This document shows positions 18,518 through 26,828 of a stretch of DNA of 64,000 nucleotides, one piece after another. This stretch comes from an uncultured Porphyromonadaceae bacterium (GTDB lineage: Bacteria > Bacteroidota > Bacteroidia > Bacteroidales > Muribaculaceae): positions 1-64,000 of the forward strand of contig UQER01000018.1 of assembly GCA_900540205.1 (NCBI GenBank), given 5' to 3'. The position numbers were made by a program, and so were the translations under genes. Positions within the stretch are counted from its first letter, which is position 1; each line of letters begins with the position of its first letter. The notes under the pieces are model-generated. The model did no database searches. It saw nothing but the letters and a program-made list of their open reading frames with translations, and had not been told where the DNA came from.

Positions 18518-19639
18518 ATGAAGATATTCCTTTCGGCCGGCGAAGCCTCCGGCGACCTCCATGCTGGTGCCCTTATCGGCCAGCTCAGAAAACTCCAGCC
18601 TGACACGGAATTCGCCTTTCTCGGCGGCGACATGATGGCCGAGGCAGCCGGTTGCGCCCCGATTATCCACTACAAGGATATGGCCTACATGGGCTACACT
18701 CAGGTAATCAAGAATCTGGGAAAGATTTTCCATAACATGAAGGCGGCCAAAAAGGCCATAGCCGAATTCCGGCCCGACGCTCTTGTGCTGGTCGACTATC
18801 CCGGCTTCAACCTCAAGCTCGCGGCATTCGCACATGGGCTCGGAATCCCTGTGTACTATTATATCTCGCCAAAAGTGTGGGCATGGAAGGAATGGCGCGT
18901 GAAGGATATAAAGAAATACTGCACGAAGGTGCTCTCCATCCTGCCGTTCGAGGTGGAATTTTTCCGCCGTCACGGCATGGAGGTGGAATATGTCGGCAAT
19001 CCGTCGGTCGAGGAGGTTGACCGCAAGGAGGCTGAATTGCAGCCATTAGCAGGGTTTGTGGAACAGTGGCGCCTCCCTGCCGACCGGCCTCTGCTTGCCC
19101 TCGTGCCCGGCAGCCGCCGCAGCGAGATAGCCAAGAACCTCCCTATCATGGAGGAGGTGGCGTGCCGCTTCCCGCAGTTCCAGCCGGTGGTGGCAGGAGC
19201 GCCTGCCATCGAACGCAGCTTTTACCGCGATTTCACCACACTCCCGCTGGTCGACGACGCCACATTCGAACTTGTGCGCAACTCCTCGTGCGCGCTGGTC
19301 ACTTCCGGCACCGCCACACTTGAAACCGCCCTGCTCGGCACTCCCCAGGTGGTGTGTTACCGTGGCAACGGCACAAAACTGACGTACAACATAATGCGGC
19401 GCTTGCTGAAGATTCCGTTCGTATCGCTCCCCAACCTTATTGCCGACAGCGCCATTGTGCCCGAGATGCTGCTCTACCGCTGCACCCCCGACACCGTGGC
19501 GGCAGAACTTGAGAAAATTCTGCCCGGCACCCCCGGCCGCGACGAGATGCTCCGCGGCTACGCCCGCATGCGCGGCCGCCTCGGCAATTCCAACGCCCCC
19601 GCCCGCGCCGCCGAGGTGATACTTAACACCATATCTTAA
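18518..19639 (+). CDS. lpxB: Lipid-A-disaccharide synthase
   Basis: 373-aa GT19 enzyme that joins UDP-2,3-diacylglucosamine to lipid X, giving the lipid A disaccharide; it acts on the inner face of the inner membrane. The N-terminus FLSAGEASGDLHAG is the family hallmark. Further motifs are VLVDYPGFNLKLA, YYISPKVWAWKEWR, LPFEVEFF, YVGNPSVEEV, LVPGSRRSEI and VTSGTATLETAL. Length is normal. It is 3 nt from the upstream lipoprotein gene and 10 nt from dinD downstream, although dinD has a different composition and may have its own control. Confidence 0.96.
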   Translation: MKIFLSAGEASGDLHAGALIGQLRKLQPDTEFAFLGGDMMAEAAGCAPIIHYKDMAYMGYTQVIKNLGKIFHNMKAAKKAIAEFRPDALVLVDYPGFNLKLAAFAHGLGIPVYYYISPKVWAWKEWRVKDIKKYCTKVLSILPFEVEFFRRHGMEVEYVGNPSVEEVDRKEAELQPLAGFVEQWRLPADRPLLALVPGSRRSEIAKNLPIMEEVACRFPQFQPVVAGAPAIERSFYRDFTTLPLVDDATFELVRNSSCALVTSGTATLETALLGTPQVVCYRGNGTKLTYNIMRRLLKIPFVSLPNLIADSAIVPEMLLYRCTPDTVAAELEKILPGTPGRDEMLRGYARMRGRLGNSNAPARAAEVILNTIS

Positions 19640-19649
19640 TTTTAATATC

Positions 19650-20480
19650 ATGAAAGCGTCGGAAATTCAGGAATTATTCAATAGTTTTGAATCCATAGCC
19701 ATCGAATACGATGGCGTTGAATGCTGGAGTGCGAGAGAACTTGCGCCGGTAATGGGCTATGTGCAATGGCGCAACTTTACTGCTATTATCAAGAAAGCAA
19801 AGGAATCAGCCTCCAACGCGGGCGAATCAGTGCGCGACCATTTTGCTGACGTCAGCAAAATGGTTCCCCTTGGCTCAGGCGCTGAACGTCAGATAGATGA
19901 TGTCATGCTGACGCGCTATGCCTGCTATCTTGTGGCACAAAACGGCGACCCACGCAAGTCAGAAATAGCCTTTGCTCAAAATTACTTCGCAGTCCAGACA
20001 CGCCGGGCCGAAATCGTTCATCAGCGACTTCTTGATTATGAGCGCGTACAGGCTCGTGCCAAACTGGCCGAAACCGAGCATACCCTATCGGGAGTGCTTT
20101 ATGAACGGGGCGTGGACTCCAAAGGCTTCGCCATTATCCGCGCGAAAGGCGACCGCGCGTTGTTCGGTCTGGATACATCCATGATGAAACGCCGTGTCGG
20201 GGCGCCGGAAAAACGCCCGCTCGCCGATTTCCTTTCCACGATAGCCATAAAGGCCAAAGACCTCGCCGCCGAAATGACTTCCGTTAACGTTCAGCAGAAA
20301 GACCTGCGCGGTCAGGTCGGCATTGAGCGGGAACATATCGACAATAATAGCGCAGTCCGCAACATGCTGCTTGACCGAGGCATACGCCCCGAAGCTTTAC
20401 CACCTGCCGAAGACGTGAAGAAAGTGGAACGTCGTCTTAAATCAGACGAGAAGAAAATTCTCACCAGAAAAAAGAAATGA
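19650..20480 (+). CDS. dinD: DNA damage-inducible protein D
   Basis: 276-aa DinD homologue. The N-terminal BRO-like segment (ECWSARELAPVMGYVQWRNF) leads into the family-specific core VMLTRYACYLVAQNGDPRKSEIAFAQ, with ERGVDSKGFAIIRAKGDRALFG in the middle. A basic C-terminus ends in LTRKKK. In E. coli DinD is SOS-induced and inhibits RecA filament assembly in vitro; in other genomes it often lies beside restriction-modification or mobile genes. Here a fragment of an EcoRI-type methyltransferase follows 21 nt downstream, in an AT-richer patch, so it may be a remnant of a transferred cassette. No LexA box was identified. Confidence 0.93.
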   Translation: MKASEIQELFNSFESIAIEYDGVECWSARELAPVMGYVQWRNFTAIIKKAKESASNAGESVRDHFADVSKMVPLGSGAERQIDDVMLTRYACYLVAQNGDPRKSEIAFAQNYFAVQTRRAEIVHQRLLDYERVQARAKLAETEHTLSGVLYERGVDSKGFAIIRAKGDRALFGLDTSMMKRRVGAPEKRPLADFLSTIAIKAKDLAAEMTSVNVQQKDLRGQVGIEREHIDNNSAVRNMLLDRGIRPEALPPAEDVKKVERRLKSDEKKILTRKKK

Positions 20481-20501
20481 CCGAGGGCTGAATTACGGCA
20501 A

Positions 20502-20625
20502 ATGAATCACTGTCGGCGGCAAAAAGCCACCAAGAACGATGAGTTCTACACTCAATTATTACGATATTGAGCGCGATATAAAATCCTCTCTTAAGCTGCA
20601 CACTCCGTCATTTCGGGAATATTAG
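20502..20625 (+). pseudogene. Remnant of an EcoRI-type adenine-specific DNA methyltransferase (N-terminus only)
   Basis: From ATG 20502 one frame reads KATKNDEFYTQ before hitting a stop at 20570. Shifting by one base in the CAATTATTACG run continues as NYYDIERDIKSSLK to a stop at 20625. KNDEFYTQ followed within a few residues by DIE is the conserved N-terminal signature of the EcoRI-like adenine methyltransferase family. Only ~45 of the expected ~300 residues remain, broken by one frameshift, and the -7 box of the next element begins 2 bp after the stop. It lies directly behind dinD. The family assignment rests on this one motif. Confidence 0.6.
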
Positions 20626-20626
20626 C

Positions 20627-20634
20627 TAACTTTG
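20627..20634 (+). promoter_or_regulatory. Perfect -7 box before the structured region
   Basis: TAACTTTG followed by GCCG. No TTTG at 19-21 bp upstream, so the -33 element is weak or absent. It would start a transcript near 20641 that runs through the structured element into the secreted-protein operon. Confidence 0.45.
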
Positions 20635-20684
20635 CCGTTGGAAAGGTTTATACCGCTCCACTACATTTTGGAAAAATCAGAAGC

Positions 20685-20830
20685 ATTATGCTCATCTTGT
20701 AAACTGAAAACGTAGGAAATTTTCAAATGATGCAAGAGATGGCATCGTGGTTCTCACGCTCATAGCGTGGGCTGCTATTGTCACATCTGCATCAACAGGT
20801 TTCCTACGACCTTCAGTTTAAATGTGGCAT
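20685..20830 (+). ncRNA. Candidate structured RNA or leader element
   Basis: A closing stem pairs TAAACTGAA...CGTAGGAAA (about 20699-20720) with TTTCCTACG...TTCAGTTTA (about 20801-20821). Inside are two small hairpins: GATGC/GCATC (about 20730-20747) and CACGC, loop TCATA, GCGTG (about 20757-20771). This gives a multi-branched fold ~125 nt long, downstream of a -7 box and ~70 nt before a secreted-protein gene. It could be an sRNA, a cis-regulatory leader or a small mobile palindrome. It does not match a riboswitch class known to me. Conserved Bacteroidales RNA motifs have been described, but a match could not be tested. Confidence 0.4.
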
Positions 20831-20891
20831 AGTCGGCTCACGTTTCCATTTTTGCGATATTTTGAAATGACATCAATAATAACCAATCAAT

Positions 20892-21230
20892 ATGCACAAA
20901 ATTTTACTTACCCTGTTTTTTGCAACGCTGTCGCTGCCGCTGATGGCTACAGACAGTAATGCAACGGTCAGCAGTGACAGCCATACAGTTACTGTGCAGA
21001 TGCACGATGGCGGCACATTCAGTATCAAAGTCGGCAATGAGCCGGTGAAAATTAAAATCGTCTGCGCCGATGGCAAGACAATCGGCAGTGTCATACTCGG
21101 AGATATCGACCTCACAGCTCAGCTCGACGATGACAACTGCCTCACTCTCAACAATCCCGACAATGCCGATACCGCTATCACATCAGACGGCTTTATTACA
21201 ATAATCTATTCCGAGCCTGCACAACAATGA
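20892..21230 (+). CDS. Small secreted protein of unknown function
   Basis: 112 aa. A signal peptide (ILLTLFFATLSLPLMA) is followed by a ~90-residue Asp/Thr-rich beta-strand segment (TVSSDSHTVTVQMHDGGTF, VKIKIVCADGKTIGSVILG) with no Cys pair or catalytic motif. Its stop codon overlaps the ATG of the following BspA-like gene by 4 bp, so the two are translationally coupled and probably act together. No family recognised; it may be a small partner or chaperone of the surface protein (inference). It is AT-richer than the surrounding core genes. Confidence 0.7.
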   Translation: MHKILLTLFFATLSLPLMATDSNATVSSDSHTVTVQMHDGGTFSIKVGNEPVKIKIVCADGKTIGSVILGDIDLTAQLDDDNCLTLNNPDNADTAITSDGFITIIYSEPAQQ

Positions 21231-23629
21231 AATCCAGAATTCTCACACTGTTTCTACTGTTGATGGCTTCGCTCTCATCAGTAGCCGAAATCACAAATAT
21301 AGAGTTAACCCAGAATGAGTTCAGTCTCATAGCAGGGGAAACCGCCCAAATAAGGATGAAAGTCACAGCCAACGGTGAATACAGAATGTCGTATAATTCA
21401 AATGACCAAAGTATCGCCCAGGTATCGGAAGACGGCACTATAACTGCTGTCGGCGAAGGATCGACCATCATATTCATAATGGGAGATTGGGACAATAATA
21501 CAGGCCAGCCTTATACGACATCGGTTACTGTCAATGTCACTATGCCCGACGGAATGTTTTATGTTGACAATTTTAAATGCAAGTTCACCGACGATACCCG
21601 ATCCGCCATCTCCATTCTTGGAGAAGGGGTGCATTATACCCAGGTGTCGTGGACATTGAATATCCCGGCCACCCTCAAGCCGGTATTTATGGATGCGGAT
21701 ATCCCAGTCACCCATATCGCAGAAGGTGCTTTTGCGGATTGCTCCCATATTGGCCGTGTGATATTCTCGCGCGGAGAAGGCAAACTCACTCTTGGCAACC
21801 GATGTTTTGCCAATATCCCTTTCACAAGCCTTGAGATTGACCGTGATTTTCTGATTGCTGAAGATGGAGTAACCGCACAACACCCGTTCTTTGCCGATGA
21901 AGAGACTGCCCAAACCGCAGCTGAGGTGATATTTGGTGAAAATATGAAAGAAATCTGCAGTTATGCACTTTCAGCACCTGGCGCAGGGCGCTTCACCGCC
22001 ATTCAGTTAGGACGAGGAATAACAGATATTAAACAGTATGCGCTTTACGGGACTGGGATTGAGGAAATCACCCTTTACGGCGCTATTGAAAACATCGGCT
22101 CCAATGCTTTCGGTAGTTGTGGCAATCTAAACGAAGTAAAACTGTACTCAGATGCCCTTAAAAATGCCAGTATTCAGGATGCCTTCGGGCCCGAGACTCT
22201 TCAGAATGTCACTTTGACAGTTCCGGCAGGTACCCTCTCAGTATTTGCCAAGGATACCGGGTGGAATAAATTCCATTGCATAGCGGAATCCGATGCACTT
22301 TTTACGGTCGACGGACTGTTGTGCAGGCTTGATGACCGCAGGGGTAAAGAGGGTCAGGTAATAATCGATGGCGCACTTTTCCCCGTTGAAACAGACGAGA
22401 CACTCATTATTCCCGGCTCGCTTACTTATAAGGGAGAGGTTCATCCGATCCGCCATATCTGGAATGATGCTTTTGCAGGTAACGAACGGATCAAAAGAAT
22501 AGTAATCCAGCCAGGCGAAGAATACATATATCTCGGTGACCGCTGCTTCGGCAATGTGCCGTTTACGAGTTTCGAACTCGACCGTAACTTCACATGGCAA
22601 CGCGGCCAGGAATCCCAGTCGCCGTTCAAGTACGAGGGAGACGCACCTTTGGCTACCTTGATTCTCGGCGACAATATGACCGAGGTGGGCAATAATGGTT
22701 TCACTTATGCGGGAAACCGTTTTGACAAGGTTCAGATGTCGGACAACATTACAAGCATCGGTTATAATGCTTTTGGGGATTTCACCAATATTACGGAGCT
22801 TAAATTACCTTCCAGGCTTGAGGAAATAGGCAAAATGGCTTTCAAAAAGTGCAGCAGCCTCAAATCCCTGATTATTCCTGCATCCGTAAAATCAATCGGA
22901 GAATATGCATTTAGTTCATGTATTGCTTTGGAAACGCTTGAGTTTGAGGGCACCGATGAAAATATCAAGATAGACGACTATGCTTTCGACTGGTGTTTTC
23001 ATCTGAAAGAAATAACCGTGCATTGGGAAACACCTGTTCCCCTGCAAGTCCACACATTCTCACGCCCCGCCACTGATACACCGGCAGCTTTAAACGTACC
23101 AGAGGGCAGCCTCAGAGCATACAGCCGGGCGGAGGTATGGGAAACATTATCGTTTATCAGCGACGGCACGGAGTCATGGCCACATGCTGTGACTGTCAGC
23201 ATACCGGACCATGCCGCGTTCACTGTCTACGGGCAAGTCGCTCCGCTGAATGTGAATATCCAAGCCAACGATGAATGGTCCATCCATTCGATTACCCATA
23301 ACGATACCGATGTAATGCCACAACTTGACACCGAAGGCAATTATACCATTGACGGTGCAGCTGATACCACAAACCATAATCTCAACGTTGTGTTTGAAAA
23401 GAAAACTCCGACGGGGATCGGTGACATAGACAACGGTTCCGATAATATACACATCACTGTTACAGACGGTATAATTCACATCAGCGGTATGCGGAACAAT
23501 ACTCTTGCCGAACTCTATAGTTTGGATGGTATTAAGATATATATCGGTAACGAGCGTGATATCCACATAAACAGGCAGGGGACATTTATCCTTTGCATAG
23601 GCCACCACACATTTAAATTGAATATCTGA
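21227..23629 (+). CDS. Secreted BspA-like protein with Ig-like and LRR_5 repeats
   Basis: 800 aa. Signal peptide (LTLFLLLMASLSSVA), then a bacterial Ig-like Big2 domain (~20-105: ELTQNEFSLIAGETAQI, SIAQVSEDGTITAVGEGST). Two rounds of LRR_5 repeats follow (about 160-340 and 400-620; units such as VTHIAEGAFADCSHIGRVIF and LEEIGKMAFKKCSSLKSLII). A C-terminal module (NIHITVTDGIIHISG, AELYSLDGIKIYIG, FILCIGHHTFKLNI) resembles a type IX sorting domain. The two halves each begin with a ~TLGN/YLGDRCFANVPFTSFELDR block, indicating internal duplication. It is a likely surface adhesin in an operon with the preceding small secreted protein. Composition differs from core genes. Confidence 0.87.
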   Translation: MKSRILTLFLLLMASLSSVAEITNIELTQNEFSLIAGETAQIRMKVTANGEYRMSYNSNDQSIAQVSEDGTITAVGEGSTIIFIMGDWDNNTGQPYTTSVTVNVTMPDGMFYVDNFKCKFTDDTRSAISILGEGVHYTQVSWTLNIPATLKPVFMDADIPVTHIAEGAFADCSHIGRVIFSRGEGKLTLGNRCFANIPFTSLEIDRDFLIAEDGVTAQHPFFADEETAQTAAEVIFGENMKEICSYALSAPGAGRFTAIQLGRGITDIKQYALYGTGIEEITLYGAIENIGSNAFGSCGNLNEVKLYSDALKNASIQDAFGPETLQNVTLTVPAGTLSVFAKDTGWNKFHCIAESDALFTVDGLLCRLDDRRGKEGQVIIDGALFPVETDETLIIPGSLTYKGEVHPIRHIWNDAFAGNERIKRIVIQPGEEYIYLGDRCFGNVPFTSFELDRNFTWQRGQESQSPFKYEGDAPLATLILGDNMTEVGNNGFTYAGNRFDKVQMSDNITSIGYNAFGDFTNITELKLPSRLEEIGKMAFKKCSSLKSLIIPASVKSIGEYAFSSCIALETLEFEGTDENIKIDDYAFDWCFHLKEITVHWETPVPLQVHTFSRPATDTPAALNVPEGSLRAYSRAEVWETLSFISDGTESWPHAVTVSIPDHAAFTVYGQVAPLNVNIQANDEWSIHSITHNDTDVMPQLDTEGNYTIDGAADTTNHNLNVVFEKKTPTGIGDIDNGSDNIHITVTDGIIHISGMRNNTLAELYSLDGIKIYIGNERDIHINRQGTFILCIGHHTFKLNI

Positions 23630-23682
23630 TTTTTGGGGGTGTGGCGACACCGCTGTCGAGCTTCACATTCCCTAACTAATTC

Positions 23683-23730
23683 AACGGACTTCGGGGGCAA
23701 CTTTAGGTTGAATCCGAAGTCCGTTTTTAT
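23683..23730 (+). terminator. Rho-independent terminator after the BspA-like gene
   Basis: Arms AACGGACTTCGG and CCGAAGTCCGTT (12 bp) around a ~19-nt loop, followed by TTTTTATTT. Confidence 0.85.
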
Positions 23731-23807
23731 TTGGTCTGACTTCAGCTTGGGCGAATGTTCTTCATATGGATAAGAGTCCTCGGTTTCTATGCCAGTTGTG
23801 GAGGTTG

Positions 23808-23838
23808 TTGGTTTTTCGGGATTTTTTGCGTAAGTTTG
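23808..23838 (+). promoter_or_regulatory. Promoter of the GH13 gene
   Basis: TTGG (23808-23811), 19-bp spacer, TAAGTTTG (23831-23838), a perfect TAnnTTTG. The leader would be ~80 nt. Confidence 0.65.
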
Positions 23839-23921
23839 CCGGACATCTTAAATTGCAATTTATTATCCAATGTGTCCGACCGGCAACCTCCGGCGGCTGT
23901 TCTTACTTACATTAATCCTAC

Positions 23922-26519
23922 ATGAGAGACTTTAAACTTTTATGTGCCACTGTTCTGGCATGGCTGGCATGCGCGGCCGCCAACGCACAGGTCATAACCA
24001 CCAATCCGGCCGTTGTGACTGAATCCACCAAAAATCTCACCATCACATTCCATGCCGACTGGGGCAACCGTGGCATGGCCGGACTTGCGTCGAACGTGAA
24101 GGTCTATGCCCACACCGGTGTGATCACCAATCTGTCAAAAACCAACGCCGACTGGCGCTACTGCACCTCGAACTGGAATACTCCCCAGGAAAAATTCCGC
24201 ATGACCAATGCCGGCAAGAATCTCTGGACCATCACCATCCCCGACATCCGTGAGTTCTATGGTGTTCCCGCAGGCGAGACCATCGAGAAACTCACTTTCG
24301 TGTTCCATTCCACAGGCGTTCCCGCCGAAGGCAAAACCGCTGTGGGCGGCGACATTACCCTGACGCTTCTTCCCGAAAATTTCCCGGAGCCCGTCAAGGC
24401 GGACTTCCCGGGCGGCAACCCCGTGCCGGGTGTCACCACCAATGCCGACGGCTCGGCCACATTCTGCATGCTTGCGCCCGGCAAGGAGAGCGTCGTGCTC
24501 CGCGGATCGTGGAACGACTACAAGATTGTGCCCGAACAGCAGATGAACTACACCGACACATCCGACGGCATGCGCTACTTCTGGACCACCGTCAGCGATG
24601 TGGCCGACGGCACCGACAAAATCTACTACTATCTGGTGGACCATCAGATGGAAGTGGGCGACGCATGGGCCAAACTGGTGCTTGACGCCGACAACGACAA
24701 AACCATCTCCGCTTCCGTATTCCCCGACATGCCGGTATACCCACCTCGTCTGGTCAACAGCCCGACCATACAGCAGAGCAACATCCCCCTTGCCGTATAT
24801 AATTCCGATGCCGACAAATTTGACTGGGAGGTGTCCGACTTCAAGGGCGTGGCTCCATCCGACCTTATTATCTACGAACTGCTTGTGCGCGACTTCACCG
24901 GCACCGAAGGACAGAAAAAGGGGAACGGCACCATCCGGCAGGCCATCGACAAACTCGACTATATCAAGGCTCTCGGCGTAAATGCCGTGGAGCTGATGCC
25001 TGTGATGGAATTCTCCGGCAACCAGTCGTGGGGCTACAATCCGAACTTCTACTTCGCCCCCGACAAGGCCTACGGCACACCCGACGACTACCGCCAGTTC
25101 GTGGACGAGTGCCACAAGCGCGGCATGGCCGTAATTATCGACGTGGTGTTCAACCACGCCGACGGATGGCATCCGTGGTTCAACATGTACCCCCCTGTCA
25201 CCAGCCCTGTGTTCAATGCCTTCGGTTCGGCTCCGCACGATTACACTGTGTTCAACGACTGGAAACAGGAAAGCGCCATGGTGGAGCTGCAGTTTGAGGA
25301 AGCGCTCAAATACTGGCTCACGGCCTACAAGGTGGACGGCTTCCGCTTCGACCTTGTGAAGGGACTGGGTTACAATGATTCATACAACAACCCCACCTAC
25401 GATGCCGCCATAAACGAATGGGGCAAGCCTTCAAATCTGGCCGACCTCACCAACAAATACAACGCTTCGCGCGTGGAACGCATGAAAAAACTGCACGAAG
25501 CCATGCGCACCGTCAATCCCGATGCATATTTCATCAACGAGAATCTTGCGGGCGCTCAGGAAGAGAATGAGATGGCCGCTGACGGTGAACTCAACTGGGT
25601 GAACGTGAACTACAATTCATGCCAGTTTGCAATGGGATTCCAGTCGGGCGCCGAGCTTAACAACTTCTATGCACCTAACTACAGCCGCACTTGGGGCTCG
25701 ACAGTGAGCTATGCCGAAAGCCACGACGAAGAGCGCATGGCATATAAACAGAAAACCTATGGCGCCACCGGCGTGAAAGGCAACGCCGACATGAGCATGC
25801 GCCGTCTCGGCTCTGTGGCCGCGCAGATGATTCTCACCCCCGGCGCCCACATGATATGGCAGTTCCAGGAACTCGGCGACGACCAGACCACCAAGAATGC
25901 AACCGGCGGCAACAACACCGGCAACAAGAAAGTGGTATGGAGCCTGCTTGACAAGCCCGCCAACAAGTCGCTGCACGACAGCTACGCCAATCTGTGCAAA
26001 ATCCGCAACTCCAACCGCGCGCTCTTCACACAGGACGCCGAGACTTACGTGACCCTCAACCCGTGGACATCCGGACGCTCCATCGCCCTCATTTCAGGCA
26101 CACGCCAGCTGCTGCTTGTGGTCAACCCTGCCGTAAGCGGCAATCCAATCGAGATGTTCGTGCCCATGACGGTGGATTTCGGCCGCCTGGAACTTCTGGA
26201 CGCCAGCCCGGCCACCACTCCGACTCTGTCGGCCGTGTCAAAGCGCTCCATAACAGGTCTCGCTCCGGGCGCATACGCCGTGTATGGCACTCCTGAGGCA
26301 TCGGCAATCGAATCGGTTGAGGCGGAAGCATCTACCACAGGTTTCTCGGTTGAAGTTGTGGGCGGCGACATCACTGTGACCGCAGCCGACGGACGCACCC
26401 TCGCCCGAAATGAATTCGAGGTGTACACCACCACAGGCATGCAGGTAAGCCCCGAGGCTCCTGCCAAAGGCATCTACATTGTCCGTGCACTCGGCGCGGC
26501 AGCTAAAATCCGCATCTGA
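23922..26519 (+). CDS. Secreted alpha-amylase-family glycoside hydrolase (GH13)
   Basis: 865 aa. Signal peptide (LLCATVLAWLACAAANA), an N-terminal carbohydrate-binding-like beta domain (~25-155), a CBM48/E-set-like domain (~175-265, CMLAPGKESVVLRGSWNDY), then the catalytic barrel. GH13 regions are clear: I DVVFNH (408-413), II GFRFD with nucleophile D477, III FINENL with acid/base E540, IV SHDEE with D602 (SHD where NHD is commoner). The C-terminus carries a sorting-type domain (EVYTTTGMQ ... GIYIVRALGAAAKI). It should cleave alpha-1,4 or alpha-1,6 glucans outside the cytoplasm. No SusC/D pair is near, so it is not in a classical PUL. Exact specificity unknown. Confidence 0.92.
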   Translation: MRDFKLLCATVLAWLACAAANAQVITTNPAVVTESTKNLTITFHADWGNRGMAGLASNVKVYAHTGVITNLSKTNADWRYCTSNWNTPQEKFRMTNAGKNLWTITIPDIREFYGVPAGETIEKLTFVFHSTGVPAEGKTAVGGDITLTLLPENFPEPVKADFPGGNPVPGVTTNADGSATFCMLAPGKESVVLRGSWNDYKIVPEQQMNYTDTSDGMRYFWTTVSDVADGTDKIYYYLVDHQMEVGDAWAKLVLDADNDKTISASVFPDMPVYPPRLVNSPTIQQSNIPLAVYNSDADKFDWEVSDFKGVAPSDLIIYELLVRDFTGTEGQKKGNGTIRQAIDKLDYIKALGVNAVELMPVMEFSGNQSWGYNPNFYFAPDKAYGTPDDYRQFVDECHKRGMAVIIDVVFNHADGWHPWFNMYPPVTSPVFNAFGSAPHDYTVFNDWKQESAMVELQFEEALKYWLTAYKVDGFRFDLVKGLGYNDSYNNPTYDAAINEWGKPSNLADLTNKYNASRVERMKKLHEAMRTVNPDAYFINENLAGAQEENEMAADGELNWVNVNYNSCQFAMGFQSGAELNNFYAPNYSRTWGSTVSYAESHDEERMAYKQKTYGATGVKGNADMSMRRLGSVAAQMILTPGAHMIWQFQELGDDQTTKNATGGNNTGNKKVVWSLLDKPANKSLHDSYANLCKIRNSNRALFTQDAETYVTLNPWTSGRSIALISGTRQLLLVVNPAVSGNPIEMFVPMTVDFGRLELLDASPATTPTLSAVSKRSITGLAPGAYAVYGTPEASAIESVEAEASTTGFSVEVVGGDITVTAADGRTLARNEFEVYTTTGMQVSPEAPAKGIYIVRALGAAAKIRI

Positions 26520-26541
26520 TTCTTATCAACATAAACAAGCG

Positions 26542-26580
26542 GCGGCGCAGTGTCGAAGAGCACTGCGCCGCCGGATTTAT
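26542..26580 (+). terminator. Hairpin terminator after the GH13 gene
   Basis: 12-bp stem GGCGGCGCAGTG / CACTGCGCCGCC with an 8-nt loop, followed by a short, imperfect T-rich tail (GGATTTAT). Confidence 0.7.
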
Positions 26581-26596
26581 AACCATATTTTTCAGT

Positions 26597-26706
26597 TGTA
26601 GGGTCGCGACCTGTCGCGACTGCAGCCTTTAGGAATCCACTGAGCTATTGGATTCTGAGTATTATTCCGATTCTCGTTTGCAGTCGCGACAGGTCGCGCC
26701 CTACCA
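26597..26706. repeat. Paired REP-like palindromes, family 1, copy A
   Basis: Inverted pair of 27-bp ends. Left end 26597-26623: head TGTAGGG, stem TCGCGAC, loop CT, stem GTCGCGA, tail CTGC. The right end (26680-26706) is its reverse complement with two changes. The 56-bp core differs from other copies but contains its own dyad GAATCC/GGATTC. It lies between the GH13 terminator and the end of the DJ-1 gene. Confidence 0.85.
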
Positions 26707-26828
26707 TTTGGAATGACTTTATTTAGGATTCACTTGATAAATTACTGACAGTACGGCTATTTGTAATCACACCATTTATTTATGCTTCAATGGCAAATGG
26801 CACTGTATCGTTTTGGAGCGGCCGGCAA

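Noticed and set aside
20685..20830. Structured element considered as a known riboswitch or tmRNA/SRP RNA
   Set aside because: No recognisable conserved core of common classes; the downstream gene is a secreted protein of unknown role rather than a biosynthesis or transport gene.
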